This document shows, one piece after another, positions 42,939 to 51,609 of a stretch of DNA of 64,000 nt. Each line of letters begins with the position of its first letter. Position 1 is the stretch's first letter. The notes under the pieces are model-generated. The model was not told where the DNA came from, did no database searches, and worked only from the letters and a program-made list of their open reading frames with translations. The DNA lies in the NCBI RefSeq assembly GCF_003667525.1, contig NZ_RCUW01000002.1, positions 186,001 to 250,000 of the forward strand, given 5' to 3'. This DNA is from Mycetocola_B reblochoni. Lineage in GTDB: Bacteria > Actinomycetota > Actinomycetes > Actinomycetales > Microbacteriaceae. Both the position numbers and the translations under genes were made by a program.

Positions 42939-43949
42939 ATGACCCGTCCCCTCCTGTTCTCCGGCATGCAGCCGTCCTCCGACTCCCTCCACCTGGGCAA
43001 CTACATCGGCGCGCTGCGCCAGTGGATCACGATGCAGGACGAGTTCGACGCGCTGTTCTGCGTCGTCGACCTGCACGCGATCACCGTTCCCCAGGACCCC
43101 GCCGAGCTGAGGGCGCGGACGAGGGCGACGGCCGCGCAGTACATCGCCGCCGGCATCGACCCGGCCAGGTCGACCCTGTTCGTCCAGTCCCAGGTGCCCG
43201 CCCACACCGAGCTGGCCTGGGTGCTCAACACGGTGACCGGCTTCGGCGAGGCCAGCCGGATGACCCAGTTCAAGGACAAGTCGGCCAGGCAGGGGCAGGA
43301 GTCGGCGAGCGTCGGCCTGTTCACCTACCCGATCCTCATGGCGGCGGACATCCTGCTCTACCAGACGGCGCAGGTCCCCGTCGGCGAGGACCAGCGCCAG
43401 CACCTGGAGCTGACCCGCACCCTCGCCGAGCGCTTCAACTCCCGCTTCGGCGAGACCTTCACCGTGCCGGAGGGCTTCATCCCCCGGGCGTCGGCGAAGA
43501 TCTACGACCTGCAGAACCCGACGGCGAAGATGAGCAAGTCCGCCGAGAGCGAGGCGGGCCTGATCAAGGTCCTCGACGACCCGAAGGCGACGGCGAAGAA
43601 GATCATGCGCGCCGTCACCGACACCGACGGCGAGATCCGCTTCGACCGCGAGGCCAAGCCGGGTGTGAGCAACCTGCTCTCGATCCACGCGGCCCTCACC
43701 GGACGGAGCGTCGACGCCGTCGTCGAGGAGTTCGCCGGCGGCGGGTACGGTGACCTCAAGAAGGCCGTCGCCGAGAGCGTGACGGCGACCACCGCGCCGA
43801 TCGCGGCCAGGACCGCTGAGCTCCTCGGCGACCCGGCCGAGCTCGACCGCATCCTCGCCGACGCGGCAGAGGTCGCCTCCGAGCGGGCGGAGCGCACGCT
43901 CGAGCGCGTGTACGACCGTGTCGGGCTTCTCCGCCCCGCGCGCCGATGA
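42939..43949 (+). CDS. trpS: Tryptophanyl-tRNA synthetase
   Basis: Charges tRNA-Trp in the cytosol. The 336-residue length and class I motifs fit: SLHLGNYIGAL (the HIGH site) at residue ~17 and the KMSKS motif in TAKMSKSAESEAGL near 205. GEDQRQHLELTRTLAERFNS gives the Trp-site helix. The stop overlaps the ATG of the HAD gene (ATGA). No T-box or other leader was seen in 42885-42938. Confidence 0.96.
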   Translation: MTRPLLFSGMQPSSDSLHLGNYIGALRQWITMQDEFDALFCVVDLHAITVPQDPAELRARTRATAAQYIAAGIDPARSTLFVQSQVPAHTELAWVLNTVTGFGEASRMTQFKDKSARQGQESASVGLFTYPILMAADILLYQTAQVPVGEDQRQHLELTRTLAERFNSRFGETFTVPEGFIPRASAKIYDLQNPTAKMSKSAESEAGLIKVLDDPKATAKKIMRAVTDTDGEIRFDREAKPGVSNLLSIHAALTGRSVDAVVEEFAGGGYGDLKKAVAESVTATTAPIAARTAELLGDPAELDRILADAAEVASERAERTLERVYDRVGLLRPARR

Positions 43950-44752
43950 GCGGCGACGGATCGCGCTCGGGGGCGCACTGGGCCGACGGGACCGCGATCG
44001 ACCTCGTGCTGTTCGACCTCGACGACACGCTGCTCGACCACCGCACCGCGGTGGAGCGCGGCATCGCCTCCCACGTCACCGACGGCCCGCACCGGATCGC
44101 CGACATCGACCTGGAGTCGGCGACGCGGCGCTGGCACGAGCTGGAGCACCGGCACTACCACCGCTACCTCGCCGGCGAGCTGACGATGGCGGGACAGCGC
44201 CGGGCGAGGGCCGCCGACTTCGTCACCGAGTTCCACCGCGCCCCGGCCGACGACGCGGCGGCCGACGCGTGGTTCGACGCCTACTTCGAGCGCTACCGCA
44301 CGAGCTGGGTGCTGTTCGAGGACGCTCTGCGCTCGCTCGACGCGCTCACCGCCTCCGGTGCGCAGCTCGGTCTCATCACCAACGGCGACGAGGACTACCA
44401 GCGGGTCAAGCTGGACCGGCTCGGCCTGTCCGACCGCTTCCTCTCACCGGTGTTCTCCGGTGCCGAGGGCGTGAGCAAGCCCGACCCGGCGATCTTCACG
44501 ACGGCCCTCGCCCGGCACGGGGTCGATCCGTCCCGGGCCGTGTACATCGGCGACCGGCTGCGAACGGACGCGATCGGCGCAGCACGGGCGGGACTGCACG
44601 GCGTCTGGCTGACCAGGGGCGAGGTGGACGCGTCCGCCCTCGGGCACGGTGACGCCGCACCGTCTCCGGCCCAGATCGACGCGGAGGTCGCCGCGGCCGG
44701 CGTCCGGCGCGTGTCCTCCCTCGACGAGTTCACGGCGCTGCTGCTCGGCTGA
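43946..44752 (+). CDS. HAD-superfamily phosphatase (YjjG-like)
   Basis: Cytosolic phosphatase of 268 residues. The four HAD motifs are in order: FDLDDTLLDH (nucleophile Asp) at residue ~26, LITNGDEDYQ near 140, KLDRLG/SKPDPAIF (Lys) near 170-190 and YIGDRLRTDAIGA near 208. The all-alpha cap of subclass I sits between the first two. Substrates of such enzymes range from nucleotides to sugar phosphates. The ATG overlaps the trpS stop, but no metabolic link to trpS is obvious. Confidence 0.88.
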   Translation: MSGDGSRSGAHWADGTAIDLVLFDLDDTLLDHRTAVERGIASHVTDGPHRIADIDLESATRRWHELEHRHYHRYLAGELTMAGQRRARAADFVTEFHRAPADDAAADAWFDAYFERYRTSWVLFEDALRSLDALTASGAQLGLITNGDEDYQRVKLDRLGLSDRFLSPVFSGAEGVSKPDPAIFTTALARHGVDPSRAVYIGDRLRTDAIGAARAGLHGVWLTRGEVDASALGHGDAAPSPAQIDAEVAAAGVRRVSSLDEFTALLLG

Positions 44753-44792
44753 GCCGGGCTTCCGGCCCGACCGGTCCCGTCCCGGAGGCGGA

Positions 44793-44842
44793 GCCCACCA
44801 CGGCCCCTCCCCCGCCGCAGCGGGGAAGGGGCCGTGGTGGGC
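44793..44842. terminator. Bidirectional terminator between HAD gene and glpK
   Basis: GCCCACCACGGCCCCT pairs perfectly with AGGGGCCGTGGTGGGC. After one mismatch the stem continues with CCCCG/CGGGG, giving 22 positions around the loop CCGCAG. It lies 40 bases after the HAD stop and 49 bases before the end of glpK on the other strand. Confidence 0.85.
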
Positions 44843-44891
44843 TGGCGCGGGGCGGGGACCGCCCCGTCCGCCTCGCGGGTCTCCGTCCGCC

Positions 44892-46406
44892 TCAGCGGAC
44901 GTCCTCGTCGACCCAGTCGAAGGTCCGCGTGACGGCCTTCTTCCACAGCCGGTACTGGCGGTCGCGCTCGGCGGGGTCCAGGTTGGGCTCCCAGCGCTTG
45001 TCCTCCTGCCAGTTGCCGCGCAGGTCGTCCAGGTTCTCCCAGAAGCCGACGGCGAGTCCGGCCACGTAGGCGGCCCCGAGCGCCGTCGTCTCGGCGACGA
45101 CGGGGCGCACCACGGGCACGCCGAGGACGTCGGCCTGGAACTGCATGAGCGTGTCGTTCGCCGTCATCCCCCCGTCCACCTTGAGCTCTTCGAGCGGGAC
45201 GCCGGAGTCGGCGTTGACCGCGTCGAGCACCTCGGCGGTCTGGAACGCCGTGGACTCCAGCGCCGCCCGGGCGACGTGGTTCTTGTTCACGTACCGGGTC
45301 AGGCCGACGACCGCGCCCCTGGCGTCGGGACGCCAGTACGGGGCGAACAGGCCGGAGAAGGCCGGGACGATGTAGACGCCGCCGTTGTCCTCGACCTTCG
45401 CCGCGAGGGTCTCGACCTGCGGCGCACTGGAGATGAGGCCGAGGTTGTCGCGCAGCCACTGGATGAGCGAGCCGGTCACCGCGATCGACCCCTCCAGCGC
45501 GTAGTGCGCCGGCTGGTCGCCGAGCTTGTAGCCCACCGTCGTGAGCAGGCCGTTCTCGGACTTCACGATCTCCTCACCCGTGTTGAAGATGAGGAAGTTG
45601 CCTGTGCCGTAGGTGTTCTTCGCCTCGCCGGCGTCGAAAGCCGCCTGGCCGAACGTCGCGGCCTGCTGGTCGCCGAGGATGCCGGCGATCGGGGTCTCGC
45701 GCAGCAGGCTCTCGTCCGAGGCGTGACCGTAGACCTCGGAGGAGCTCTTGATCTCGGGAAGCATGGACAGCGGCACACCGAACTCGGCGAGGATGTCCTC
45801 TCGCCAGGACAGCGTCGTCAGGTCCATGAACAGGGTGCGGCTGGCGTTCGTGACGTCGGTGACGTGGATGCCGCCCTCGACACCGCCGGTGAGGTTCCAG
45901 ATCACCCAGGTGTCGGTCGTGCCGAACAGCAGATCGCCCGCCTCGGCCTTCTCCCGTGCGCCCTCCACGTTCTCGAGGATCCAGGCGATCTTGGTCCCGG
46001 CGAAGTACGTCGCCAGCGGCAGGCCGACGACGTCCTTGAAGCGGTCGACGCCGCCCTCGGCCGCCAGGCGGTCGACGATCGGCTGCGTCCGGGTGTCCTG
46101 CCACACGATCGCGTTGTAGACCGGCTTGCCGGTGGTCTTGTCCCAGACGACGGTGGTCTCACGCTGGTTGGTGATGCCGATCGCCTCGACGTTGTGCCGG
46201 GTGACGTTCGCCTTCGACAGCGCCTGGCCGATCGCCTCCCTGGTGTGCTCCCAGATCTCCATCGGGTCGTGCTCGACCCAGCCGGCGTGGGGGAAGATCT
46301 GCTCGTGCTCGAGCTGTCCGGTCGAGACGATCGATCCCGAGCGGTCGAACAGGATCGCCCGAGACGAGGTCGTTCCCTGGTCGATCGCGATGACGTACTT
46401 CGCCAT
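44892..46406 (-). CDS. glpK: Glycerol kinase
   Basis: Phosphorylates glycerol with ATP to glycerol-3-phosphate and traps it after uptake by GlpF. The 504-residue FGGY-family enzyme shows the ATP site DQGTTSSRAILFD at residue 8, the glycerol site HAGWVEHDPMEIW near 48, GSIAVTGSLIQWLRDN near 310 and the C-terminal ATPase element DGGMTANDTLMQFQADVLG near 415. An AAAGGAG ribosome site precedes the ATG. It is the last gene of glpD-glpF-glpK. Confidence 0.97.
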   Translation of the reverse strand: MAKYVIAIDQGTTSSRAILFDRSGSIVSTGQLEHEQIFPHAGWVEHDPMEIWEHTREAIGQALSKANVTRHNVEAIGITNQRETTVVWDKTTGKPVYNAIVWQDTRTQPIVDRLAAEGGVDRFKDVVGLPLATYFAGTKIAWILENVEGAREKAEAGDLLFGTTDTWVIWNLTGGVEGGIHVTDVTNASRTLFMDLTTLSWREDILAEFGVPLSMLPEIKSSSEVYGHASDESLLRETPIAGILGDQQAATFGQAAFDAGEAKNTYGTGNFLIFNTGEEIVKSENGLLTTVGYKLGDQPAHYALEGSIAVTGSLIQWLRDNLGLISSAPQVETLAAKVEDNGGVYIVPAFSGLFAPYWRPDARGAVVGLTRYVNKNHVARAALESTAFQTAEVLDAVNADSGVPLEELKVDGGMTANDTLMQFQADVLGVPVVRPVVAETTALGAAYVAGLAVGFWENLDDLRGNWQEDKRWEPNLDPAERDRQYRLWKKAVTRTFDWVDEDVR

Positions 46407-46455
46407 GGTGCTACTCCTTTGTCTCCATGAGTGAGTTCAGTTGGGGGTGACGGGG

Positions 46456-47235
46456 TCAGAGCATGATCGGCAGGAGCAGGGTCGAGCTCCAGCCGGCCAG
46501 CGCGCCACCGATCAGCGGTCCGACGACGGGGACCCACGAGTAGGACCAGTCGCTGGTGCCCTTGCCCCTGATGGGCAGGATGGCGTGGGCGATGCGGGGA
46601 CCGAGGTCACGGGCGGGGTTGATGGCGTACCCGGTCGGGCCACCGAGCGAGGCGCCGATGGCGAGCACGATGAACGCGACGGGGATCGCACCGAGGGCCG
46701 CCATTCCGGCGGGGGTGGACAGATCGGGGTCGCCGACCCGGCCGAAGCCGACGACGGCGAAGACGAGCACGAAGGTACCGATGATCTCGGTCACGAGGTT
46801 CCAGCCGTAGCTGCGGATGCCGGGGCCGGTGGAGAACACGCCGAGCTTCGCGCCCTGGTCGGCGGTCTCGTCGAAGTGCTTCTTGTAGGCCAGGAACACC
46901 AGGACCGCACCGATGATCGCACCGATCATCTGCGCACCGATGTACACGGCGACCGAGACGACCGACACGGGGACGCCGGGGACGAACTCCTCCGTGCCCG
47001 CGGCGATGAGGCCGATGGTGACGGCGGGGTTCAGGTGCGCGCCCGAGGCGTACGACACCGTCACGCCGCCGAACACCGCGAGGGCCCATCCGACGTTGAT
47101 GAGGAGCCAGCCGCCGTCGAAGCCCTTCGTCTTGGCCAGGACCACGTTGGCGACGACACCGCCACCGAGCAGGATCAGCATGGCTGTTCCCACCGTCTCC
47201 GACAGGAACACCGTTCCCAATGCTGTTGTGTCCAC
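46456..47235 (-). CDS. glpF: Glycerol facilitator (aquaglyceroporin)
   Basis: Lets glycerol diffuse through the membrane. The 259-residue MIP-family channel has six helices and both pore motifs: SGAHLNPAVTIG near residue 66 and GYAINPARDLGPR near 205. The Asp after the second NPA (NPARD) is the glycerol-channel signature. The GTG at 47235 has GGAAG upstream, and the translation aligns from the first helix. It lies 49 bases ahead of glpK and 104 bases after glpD. Confidence 0.95.
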   Translation of the reverse strand: MDTTALGTVFLSETVGTAMLILLGGGVVANVVLAKTKGFDGGWLLINVGWALAVFGGVTVSYASGAHLNPAVTIGLIAAGTEEFVPGVPVSVVSVAVYIGAQMIGAIIGAVLVFLAYKKHFDETADQGAKLGVFSTGPGIRSYGWNLVTEIIGTFVLVFAVVGFGRVGDPDLSTPAGMAALGAIPVAFIVLAIGASLGGPTGYAINPARDLGPRIAHAILPIRGKGTSDWSYSWVPVVGPLIGGALAGWSSTLLLPIML

Positions 47236-47339
47236 TTTGACTTCCTTCTCTGCTGTGACGGCGCGATCATCGTCGACCCCGTCGTTGACGCCCTGCCCCG
47301 GCGGGGAGGGCGGCCCCGGCCCACGCGGCCGGGAATCCT

Positions 47340-49052
47340 CTAGCGCGTGCTGGTCTGCGCCTCCGTCACGTCGACGCGGTGCCGCGTGCGCAGCTCCTCC
47401 GCGAGGGCGGCAATCTCGGCGTCGCGGCGCTCGGCGTCCCAGCCGAGCACGGGCGCGACGACGTCGGCGACCTCGGCGACGCTCTCCGCGGTGGCCGAGC
47501 CGGTGAAGGCGATGGCGCTGCGGCGCAGCACGATGTCGGACAGGTGCTCGACGTGGTCGGCCTCGGCGAGGTGGCGCAGCTCGGTGGTGCTGTAGTCGGG
47601 CAGGGTGTCCAGCGCCTCGTCGCCGTCCTCGGCGATCCGGTCGATGATGCGGGAGGCGATGGTCCCGTAGCGCTCGAGCAGCTGTTCGGCGCGCGCAGTG
47701 TTCACGCCGTCCGCGTGCGCCCGCAGCCAGACCTGGCGCTGGGCGTCGGTCTTCGGGTAGCCGACGCCACCGCCGATGGCGAGGTTCTGCGTGTCGACCC
47801 GGCGCTGCACACCGATGCGCTGCAGCGCCTCGGAGGACAGGTGCGCCGCGAGCGCGCGGAAGGTCGTCCACTTGCCTCCGACGAGGGAGAGCGTGGGCAC
47901 GCCGCCGGCCTGACCGTCGACGATGCGGTAGTCGCGGGAGACGAAGCCGGGCGCGGTGTCGCCGTGGCCCGGCAGCGGGCGGATGCCGGAGAAGGTGTAG
48001 ACGATCTGCTCACGGTTCACGGCGATGTCGGGGAAGACGTGGCCGATGAGCTCGAAGAAGTAGTCGATCTCGTCGTCGGTGCAGACGGTGCTCTCGCGGG
48101 GGTCCGCCTCGAGGTCGGTGGTGCCGACCATGACCTTGCCCTTGAGCGGGTAGATCAGGACGATGCGGCCGTCGTTGTTCTCGAAGAAGATCTCGCGGCC
48201 GCCGGTGGCGGCCAGCAGCTCGGGGTGGTCGAGCACGATGTGCGAGCCCTTGGTGCCGCCCATGTAGCTGGTCCGTTCGCCGAGCGCCTCGTTGGTGAGG
48301 TCCGTCCAGGGGCCCGAGGCGTTGATGACCAGGTCGGCGGTGAAGGTGAACTCCTCGCCGTCGCGGCGGTCGCGCAGCACGGTGGCGCCGTTGCGGGTTC
48401 CGACCGCCTCGACGTAGTTCGCCGAGCGGGCGTTGTCGCCCACCGCACGGCCGTCGTTGAGCACGTCGAGCGCGAGGCGCTCCGGGTCGTGCACGGAGGC
48501 GTCGAAGTAGGTGGCCGTGTACTTCAGGCCGGGGTTGAGCCGCGGCAGGGTCTTCAGTGCCGACGCGCGCCGGCGGAAGACGTGGCGCGGCACGGCGCCG
48601 CCGCCGCGGGAGAAGGAGTCGTAGAGCACCAGGCCGGTCTTGATGAGGAACGCACCGCGCTCCTTCGGCTTGCCCTGCTTGTGGGTGAGGAAGCGCAGCG
48701 GTGCCGCGAGGATGCCGGAGAAGGTGCTGAAGATCGGGATGGTGGTCTCGAGCGGCTTGACGTAGTGCGGCGCGATGGCCAGGAGGCCGTTGCGCTCGGT
48801 CACCGACTCCTTGACGAGCCGGAACTCGCCGTTCTCGAGGTAGCGGATGCCGCCGTGGATCATGTGGCTGGACGCGGCGGAGGCGCCGGAACAGTAGTCG
48901 TTGCGCTCGACGAGGGCGACGTCGACGCCCTGGAGGGCGAGGTCACGGAAGGTGGCGATGCCGTTGATCCCGCCGCCGACGATGAGGACCTGCGCCCGGG
49001 GGCGGTCGCGAAGCGATGCGACGTCGGCGGGGGTGAGCGGGTCGTGACTCAC
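47340..49052 (-). CDS. glpD: Aerobic glycerol-3-phosphate dehydrogenase
   Basis: Membrane-associated flavoenzyme that oxidises glycerol-3-phosphate to dihydroxyacetone phosphate and feeds electrons to quinone. The product has 570 residues. The FAD site is VLIVGGGINGIATFRDLALQ at residue ~23, followed by DYCSGASAASSHMIHGGIRY near 58. The substrate region is GIRPLPGHGDTAPGFVSRDY near 350. The C-terminal helical cap ends at TEAQTSTR. The GTG at 49052 is preceded by AAAGGAG. It heads glpD-glpF-glpK and is divergent from the SorC-type gene. Confidence 0.96.
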   Translation of the reverse strand: MSHDPLTPADVASLRDRPRAQVLIVGGGINGIATFRDLALQGVDVALVERNDYCSGASAASSHMIHGGIRYLENGEFRLVKESVTERNGLLAIAPHYVKPLETTIPIFSTFSGILAAPLRFLTHKQGKPKERGAFLIKTGLVLYDSFSRGGGAVPRHVFRRRASALKTLPRLNPGLKYTATYFDASVHDPERLALDVLNDGRAVGDNARSANYVEAVGTRNGATVLRDRRDGEEFTFTADLVINASGPWTDLTNEALGERTSYMGGTKGSHIVLDHPELLAATGGREIFFENNDGRIVLIYPLKGKVMVGTTDLEADPRESTVCTDDEIDYFFELIGHVFPDIAVNREQIVYTFSGIRPLPGHGDTAPGFVSRDYRIVDGQAGGVPTLSLVGGKWTTFRALAAHLSSEALQRIGVQRRVDTQNLAIGGGVGYPKTDAQRQVWLRAHADGVNTARAEQLLERYGTIASRIIDRIAEDGDEALDTLPDYSTTELRHLAEADHVEHLSDIVLRRSAIAFTGSATAESVAEVADVVAPVLGWDAERRDAEIAALAEELRTRHRVDVTEAQTSTR

Positions 49053-49104
49053 GGCAGTACTCCTTTGTCATGCGGTCGGGTGGTGCGTTACACCGATTCT
49101 TGGC

Positions 49105-49134
49105 TAGGCTTCACAACCGGTCAAACCTAGTGAA
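49105..49134. promoter_or_regulatory. Candidate operator between glpD and the SorC-type regulator
   Basis: TAGGCTT (49105-49111) and AAACCTA (49123-49129) form an imperfect inverted repeat centred on ACCGG. An overlapping pair, TTCAC (49110-49114) and GTGAA (49130-49134), is perfect with a 15-base spacer. The site lies in the 98-base divergent region and could serve both promoters. Confidence 0.45.
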
Positions 49135-49150
49135 CGGATGTGCACGCACG

Positions 49151-50173
49151 ATGCCGGATACCCCCGATCGCCGCCCCGTCCGGGGGACGGACAGCCCCGT
49201 CGACCGATCGCACTCCGGCCTCCCGGACAAGACACGGGACGCCCTCATCGCCGCCCAGCTCTACTACGAGCAGGACCTGACGATGGACACCATCGCCAGG
49301 GAGCTCGGCACCTCGCGGTCGACGGTGTCGCGCCTGCTCAGCCACGCGAAGGCGACGGGCCTGGTCCACATCAGCATCCACTCCCCGCTCGAGGAGCCGC
49401 GGCAGCTGGAGAGCGAGCTGCGTTCCCGCTTCGGGCTGAGCGCCAACGTCGTCCCCATGCCGGACCGGATCAACGCCGTCGACCGGCTCGATCGGGTCGC
49501 CAGGACGGCGGCGCGCGTGCTGACCTCCTACGTCGACTCGAACATGCGGCTGGGGATCGCGTGGGGTTCGACGGTGACCGCGATCAGCCGGCACCTCAGC
49601 CCGCGCACGACCCACAACTCGATGGTGGTGCAGCTGAACGGCGCGGCCAACCCGAGCACGACGGGTCTGCTCTACGCCAGCGAGATCCTGCAGCGCTTCG
49701 CCAGCGCGTACAGCATGACGGTGCAGCAGTTCCCCGTCCCCGCCCTGTTCGACGACCCCGACACCAGGACCGCACTCTGGGCCGAGCGGAGCATCCAGCG
49801 GGTGCTGACCCTGCAGACCCGCCTCGACGTGGCACTGTTCGGTCTCGGCTCCCCCTTCGCCAGCGTGCCCAGCCACGTCTACAGCGGGGGGTACCTGGAT
49901 GCGAAGGACTACGACTCGATGGTCGCGGACGGCGTCGTGGGCGACGTCGCCACCGTGTTCTACCGCGAGGACGGCACCGACGACGGCATCGCCCTGAACG
50001 CCCGGTCCTCCGGCCCGCCGCTGGAGACCGTCAGGGCCATCTCCCGTCGCGTCTGCGTCATCGCCGGGCAGGGCAAGCTCCCCGCGCTCCGCGGAGCGAT
50101 CAGGGCGGGCCTGGTGACGAACCTCATCATCGATGCGCCCACGGCCAGGGAGCTGATTCGCCGCACGGGCTGA
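49151..50173 (+). CDS. SorC-family sugar-binding transcriptional regulator
   Basis: Regulator of 340 residues. The N-terminal helix-turn-helix is LTMDTIARELGTSRSTVSRL (about 40-60). The remaining 270 residues form the SorC ligand domain of the phosphosugar isomerase fold, with LGIAWGSTVTAISRHLSPRT near 140, VQLNGAANPSTTGLLYASEI near 160 and FGLGSPFASVPSHVYSGGYL near 235. SorC proteins usually sense phosphorylated sugars or polyols; EryD of erythritol catabolism is one. Divergent placement from glpD suggests control of glycerol genes. There is no ribosome site at the ATG. GTG at 49130 is another possible start. The following gap, 50174-50358, holds a GC-rich palindrome around 50219-50232 that may end this transcript. 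Confidence 0.85.
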   Translation: MPDTPDRRPVRGTDSPVDRSHSGLPDKTRDALIAAQLYYEQDLTMDTIARELGTSRSTVSRLLSHAKATGLVHISIHSPLEEPRQLESELRSRFGLSANVVPMPDRINAVDRLDRVARTAARVLTSYVDSNMRLGIAWGSTVTAISRHLSPRTTHNSMVVQLNGAANPSTTGLLYASEILQRFASAYSMTVQQFPVPALFDDPDTRTALWAERSIQRVLTLQTRLDVALFGLGSPFASVPSHVYSGGYLDAKDYDSMVADGVVGDVATVFYREDGTDDGIALNARSSGPPLETVRAISRRVCVIAGQGKLPALRGAIRAGLVTNLIIDAPTARELIRRTG

Positions 50174-50358
50174 GCCCCGGCGGAGCGGCACCAGGCAGGG
50201 CCTTGACACCGGGCAGGGGCGCGGCGCCGCGCGGAGGTGTGGCGCCCGGCAGGGGCGCGGGGCGGGGCGCACAACACGAGGTGCGGGCGTCACGACGCGT
50301 CATGAGTGCGGGGGAATACGGCTGCGGCCTGCCGGTTGAACTACGATGACACTGAACA

Positions 50359-50512
50359 ACGTGCTCCGGGGTCGGTGAGAATCCGAACCGGCGGTGACAG
50401 TCCGCGAACCCCGGCCGACAGGCCGAGGCCGACCCGGTGGAATTCCGGGACCGACGGTGATGGGGCGCTCCTTCGCAGGAGCAGCTCCGAGTCCGGATGG
50501 GAGGCAGCACGT
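50359..50512 (+). ncRNA. FMN riboswitch (RFN element)
   Basis: The closing stem ACGTGCT (50359-50365) pairs with AGCACGT (50506-50512). Inside are the conserved RFN blocks GAACCGGCGGTGACAGTCCG, GGTGGAATTCCGGGACCGAC and AGTCCGGATGGGAGGCAGCA. A 27-base extra hairpin (50462-50488, inner stem GCTCC/GGAGC) is inserted after CGGTGAT, at the place of the facultative stem of this class. It binds flavin mononucleotide and turns off the rib operon that begins 63 bases downstream. Confidence 0.96.
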
Positions 50513-50530
50513 CGACGGCTCACGCCGTCG
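50513..50530 (+). promoter_or_regulatory. Hairpin directly after the FMN aptamer
   Basis: CGACGGC-TCAC-GCCGTCG starts at the base after the aptamer closing stem. It has seven perfect pairs and no U-tract. It is the likely expression platform, either as a factor-aided terminator or as a partner of the ribD ribosome site. The GAGG at 50567-50570 is not inside it. Confidence 0.5.
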
Positions 50531-50574
50531 CGCGCCGACCCCTGTCGCCCCGGACTGACCACAGCCGAGGACAC

Positions 50575-51609
50575 ATGGACCACTCTTTCCCGCAGCACCG
50601 GTGGGACGACCCGATGCGACGCGCCTTCGCTCTGGCCGCGCAGGGCCCCGAGCGCGGCATCAACCCCCGCGTCGGCTGCGTCATCCTCTCCCCCGACGGC
50701 CGGACGCTCGCCGAGGGGTTCCACCGCGGCGCGGGGACCGCACACGCCGAGGTCGACGCCCTGAGCCGCCTGGCCCCCGGGGCCGCGAGCGGTGCCACCG
50801 CCGTCGTCAGCCTCGAGCCCTGCAACCACACCGGCCGCACCGGACCGTGCGCTGAGGCGCTCATCGCCGCGGGCATCGCACGCGTCGTCTACACGGTCGC
50901 CGACCCCGGCGAGGCCTCCTCCGGCGGCGCCGAGCGGCTGCGTGCCGCCGGCGTCGAGGTGGCCGGAGGGGTCCTCGTCGCCGACGGCGAGGCGCTCCTG
51001 GACGACTGGCTCGTCGCCGCCAGGCTCGGCCGTCCCGTCGTCACCGTGAAGTGGGCGAGCACCCTCGACGGCCGGGCGGCCGCCGCGGACGGGAGCAGCC
51101 AGTGGATCACCGGACCCGAGGCACGGGCCGACGTGCACCGCGAACGGGCCGCGGCCGACGCCATCATCGCCGGGATCGGCACGGTGCTCGCCGACGACCC
51201 CGCGCTGACCGCCCGGACACCCGACGGGCGGCCGCTGCCCCGCCAGCCGCGCCCCGTCGTCGTCGGGCACCGCCCGGTCCCCGACGATGCGGCGGTGCGA
51301 CGGCACCCGCTCCCTCTCACCACCCTCCCCGGCGACGACCTCGCCGCCGAGCTCGCGGGACTGCACCGCGAGGGGGTGCGCTCCGTGTTCGTCGAGGGCG
51401 GCCCCGCGCTCGCCAGCTCGATCGTCCGCGCCGGACTGGCCGACCGGCTCCTGGTCTACCTCGCCCCCGCTCTGCTCGGCGGACCCCGCACGGCACTCGA
51501 CGCGCTCGGTGTGACGAGCATCGACGAGGCCATCCGCTACCGCTTCACCGAGGTCGTCCCGCTCGGGGCCGACCTCAAGATCACCGCCCGCCCGGAAGGA
51601 GCACGCTAG
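50575..51609 (+). CDS. ribD: Riboflavin deaminase/reductase
   Basis: Bifunctional enzyme of 344 residues for the second and third steps of riboflavin synthesis. The N-terminal deaminase (about 1-145) shows the zinc motif AHAEVDAL and PCNHTGRTGPCAEAL. The C-terminal reductase (about 150-344) shows VTVKWASTLDGRAAAADGSS and SVFVEGGPALASSIVRAGLA for NADPH and substrate. The ATG at 50575 has GAGG close upstream. The TAG stop overlaps the ribE GTG. Confidence 0.95.
   Translation: MDHSFPQHRWDDPMRRAFALAAQGPERGINPRVGCVILSPDGRTLAEGFHRGAGTAHAEVDALSRLAPGAASGATAVVSLEPCNHTGRTGPCAEALIAAGIARVVYTVADPGEASSGGAERLRAAGVEVAGGVLVADGEALLDDWLVAARLGRPVVTVKWASTLDGRAAAADGSSQWITGPEARADVHRERAAADAIIAGIGTVLADDPALTARTPDGRPLPRQPRPVVVGHRPVPDDAAVRRHPLPLTTLPGDDLAAELAGLHREGVRSVFVEGGPALASSIVRAGLADRLLVYLAPALLGGPRTALDALGVTSIDEAIRYRFTEVVPLGADLKITARPEGAR

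Noticed and set aside
39747..43688. Very long minus-strand open frame of 1,313 codons across trpS, xthA and yihY
   Set aside because: Only the last third (FHA protein) has recognisable domains. The rest is a GC-rich shadow frame opposite three well-supported genes.
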